Source of the DNA: Lachnospiraceae bacterium
GTDB taxonomy: Bacteria > Bacillota_A > Clostridia > Lachnospirales > Lachnospiraceae
Length of the DNA stretch: 15,592 bases
NCBI GenBank assembly: GCA_009911175.1
Contig: QXWX01000133.1
Span: forward strand, 1-15,592
Direction: 5' to 3'
Shown: positions 14,338-15,592 of the stretch, piece by piece
Layout of the letters: each line of letters begins with the position of its first letter
Numbering within the stretch: the stretch's first letter is position 1
Translations under genes and position numbers: made by a program
The notes under the pieces: model-generated
Seen by the model: only the letters and a program-made list of their open reading frames with translations
The model's database searches: none
What the model was told of the DNA's origin: nothing

Positions 14338-15408
14338 TCACGAACGGCTTCCCATCCACACCTTCCAGAGGATCCATTTCCCGTTTCCGCAGATCTTTTT
14401 CGCAAGCTGTACCGCGCCGAAGCAGACAGCCGGAAGGAACAAAAACAGAACAAAACCGACCCCCATGGACTGGGAGAGATATCTGCCGGCGAGTGCGTTG
14501 ACCCCCTGCACGATCATAAAATGGGTCATGTATACCGCAAATGTATTCTTCTGCCAGTCACGCGCATGCGGCATAGTCTCTTCCCCGCCCCCCTCTTTTT
14601 CCCATGAGAGCAGACACCACAGGGCCATGGAAAAGGAAAACGAATAAAACAGGACGCCAAATACCGACGGATGTGCTTTATAGATCCAGAATGCGCCTGC
14701 CGCCAGAAGCAGTGTCCCTGCTAGCATCCTGAAGCTGGTTTTTCCGGCCTCGACCACGCCTTTCAGATGAATGCCGATAAAGCCGCCCAGCATATACAAT
14801 ACCAGCCAGTTTGTCACTGCCGCCGCCTGTTCATTTTTTATTATATTCGTACAGGCTGTAAAAAATACCAGCAGAATGGCGGCCGCCCCTGAATACCGAT
14901 TGCGGATCAGAAAATAGATGGCAGGCGAGCCCGCCACGTACAGGATCAAAAACTGCAGAAACCATAAAAAGGCGCAGTAGCGGTAATTGAGCACCGCATC
15001 CAGCATCGTCCTCCAGGTAATCTCAATCTCAGGCTCCTGAAACATGGCTGCCAAAGCCGAGATACGCGAAATGGCCGCATGGATAAAAAAATAAAGCAAT
15101 GTCCACAATATGTAAGGGATTACCAGGCTTTGCATACGGCTTTTATATTTGGAAAATACCCGCTTCCATGAGTAGCTGCGGAAAAAAAGATATCCGGAAC
15201 TCAGATAAAAGCCTCCTACAGCCGCTCCCGCAACGTCCGATGCCAGAAAGGCTTCCAGTTCATTGAAAACAGGGATACCCGATATCCACACCGGAACCGT
15301 AAAGATACCGTCATTGCGGGCATGAATGAAAATCACCAGAATGCACAATATATAATTATACCAGATCACATTGTTAGAAAAATTGTCTTCCTGCTTCGTC
15401 CGGTTCAT
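14338..15408 (-). CDS. Membrane acyltransferase (acyltransferase 3 family)
   Basis: A 356-residue protein with about ten hydrophobic segments, the layout of AT3 enzymes that O-acetylate or otherwise acylate surface sugars. Typical features are the first helix ending LVIFIHARND with the conserved His29, FYLSSGYLFFRSY (the FFVLSGFL-like motif), KYKSRMQSLVIPYILWTLLYF (the R..rl..Py.ɑw pattern, residues about 90-110), WFLQFLILY, and TFAVYMTHFMIVQ near the end. In most members an Arg precedes the His by eleven positions; here that position is Asn18. The substrate is unknown; modification of the local glycopolymer is inferred from position. GTG 15411 and ATG 15408 both have AGGA upstream; ATG is chosen. 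A promoter lies about 65 bases upstream. Confidence 0.85.
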   Translation of the reverse strand: MNRTKQEDNFSNNVIWYNYILCILVIFIHARNDGIFTVPVWISGIPVFNELEAFLASDVAGAAVGGFYLSSGYLFFRSYSWKRVFSKYKSRMQSLVIPYILWTLLYFFIHAAISRISALAAMFQEPEIEITWRTMLDAVLNYRYCAFLWFLQFLILYVAGSPAIYFLIRNRYSGAAAILLVFFTACTNIIKNEQAAAVTNWLVLYMLGGFIGIHLKGVVEAGKTSFRMLAGTLLLAAGAFWIYKAHPSVFGVLFYSFSFSMALWCLLSWEKEGGGEETMPHARDWQKNTFAVYMTHFMIVQGVNALAGRYLSQSMGVGFVLFLFLPAVCFGAVQLAKKICGNGKWILWKVWMGSRS

Positions 15409-15471
15409 CACGCTGCTTCCTGCCTCCCTTAAGACTTCCTGATATCAAAAATGGTATAAAAATACTTTTAC

Positions 15472-15500
15472 AGTTTAGCATAAGGGCACAGCCATTGCAA
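15472..15500 (-). promoter_or_regulatory. Promoter of the acyltransferase gene
   Basis: Minus strand: TTGCAA (15500-15495), a 17-base spacer, and TAAACT (15477-15472) preceded by TGC, an extended -10. Predicted start near 15465, leaving a leader of about 57 bases with a GGGAGG and an AGGA near the start codon. Confidence 0.55.
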
Positions 15501-15550
15501 GATAAACAGATAAAGGGCAGCTTTAAAAGGTGATTTTGAGTTAGTTTTGT

Positions 15551-15592
15551 CTAATTGCGTATATATTCATTGTCAGCCAATTTTTCAAAGTT
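15551..15592 (-). CDS. Possible C-terminal end of an upstream gene (partial)
   Basis: The minus-strand frame entering at the right edge reads NFEKLADNEYIRN and then TAG at 15553-15551. The residues look like ordinary protein, and a promoter for the next gene follows about 50 bases on, consistent with a gene ending here. Thirteen residues are too few to identify it or to exclude chance. No clear terminator hairpin follows in 15501-15550. Confidence 0.3.
   Translation of the reverse strand, partial: NFEKLADNEYIRN

Overview
The window looks like a chromosomal cell-envelope locus from a Gram-positive anaerobe of the Clostridia, most likely Lachnospiraceae. This is inferred from AT-rich intergenic DNA with strong AGGAGG-like ribosome binding sites, a LytR-CpsA-Psr protein, a BspA-type leucine-rich-repeat protein, a cohesin-domain membrane protein and an LTA-synthase-like enzyme. 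No species can be named from sequence alone. All ten complete genes lie on the minus strand, so transcription runs from high to low coordinates.

In transcription order: an end fragment of an unidentified gene (15551-15592), a membrane acyltransferase (14338-15408), a family-2 glycosyltransferase of rhamnosyltransferase type (13238-14179), an LCP-family cell-wall polymer ligase with a Gly/Tyr/Asp tail (11647-13125), a secreted cohesin-domain protein with a very acidic cytoplasmic tail (10130-11563), glmS (8226-10052), an LTA-synthase/OpgB-like phosphotransferase with an added GBS-Bsp-like domain (6093-8093), then a tight three-gene run glf-gtrA-capD-like (5951 down to 2329) closed by a clear terminator, and a membrane-anchored BspA-like protein with Pro-rich tandem repeats (598-2205). 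Together these fit the making, modification and wall attachment of a surface glycopolymer that probably contains galactofuranose: GlmS feeds amino sugar supply, the CapD-like dehydratase and Glf make sugar nucleotides, GtrA is likely a lipid-linked sugar translocator, GT2 and the acyltransferase build and decorate the chain, the LTA-synthase relative adds phospho-alcohol groups, and LCP attaches polymer to peptidoglycan.

The left 597 bases hold no protein gene but are dense in structure. From the right: two adjacent short hairpin-rich units whose borders carry the same AATTCAC direct repeat. The first (283-429) has 22-bp imperfect terminal inverted repeats and a perfect 8-bp flanking duplication, so it reads as a miniature transposable element. 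Next comes a minus-strand promoter (216-244) that would drive a roughly 130-nt structured RNA ending in a hairpin plus seven U residues. About a dozen bases after that U-run is the 5' end of a group II intron (68 down to 1), which runs out of the window. The most novel material is this left region and the domain architectures of the LTA-synthase-like, cohesin and LCP proteins.
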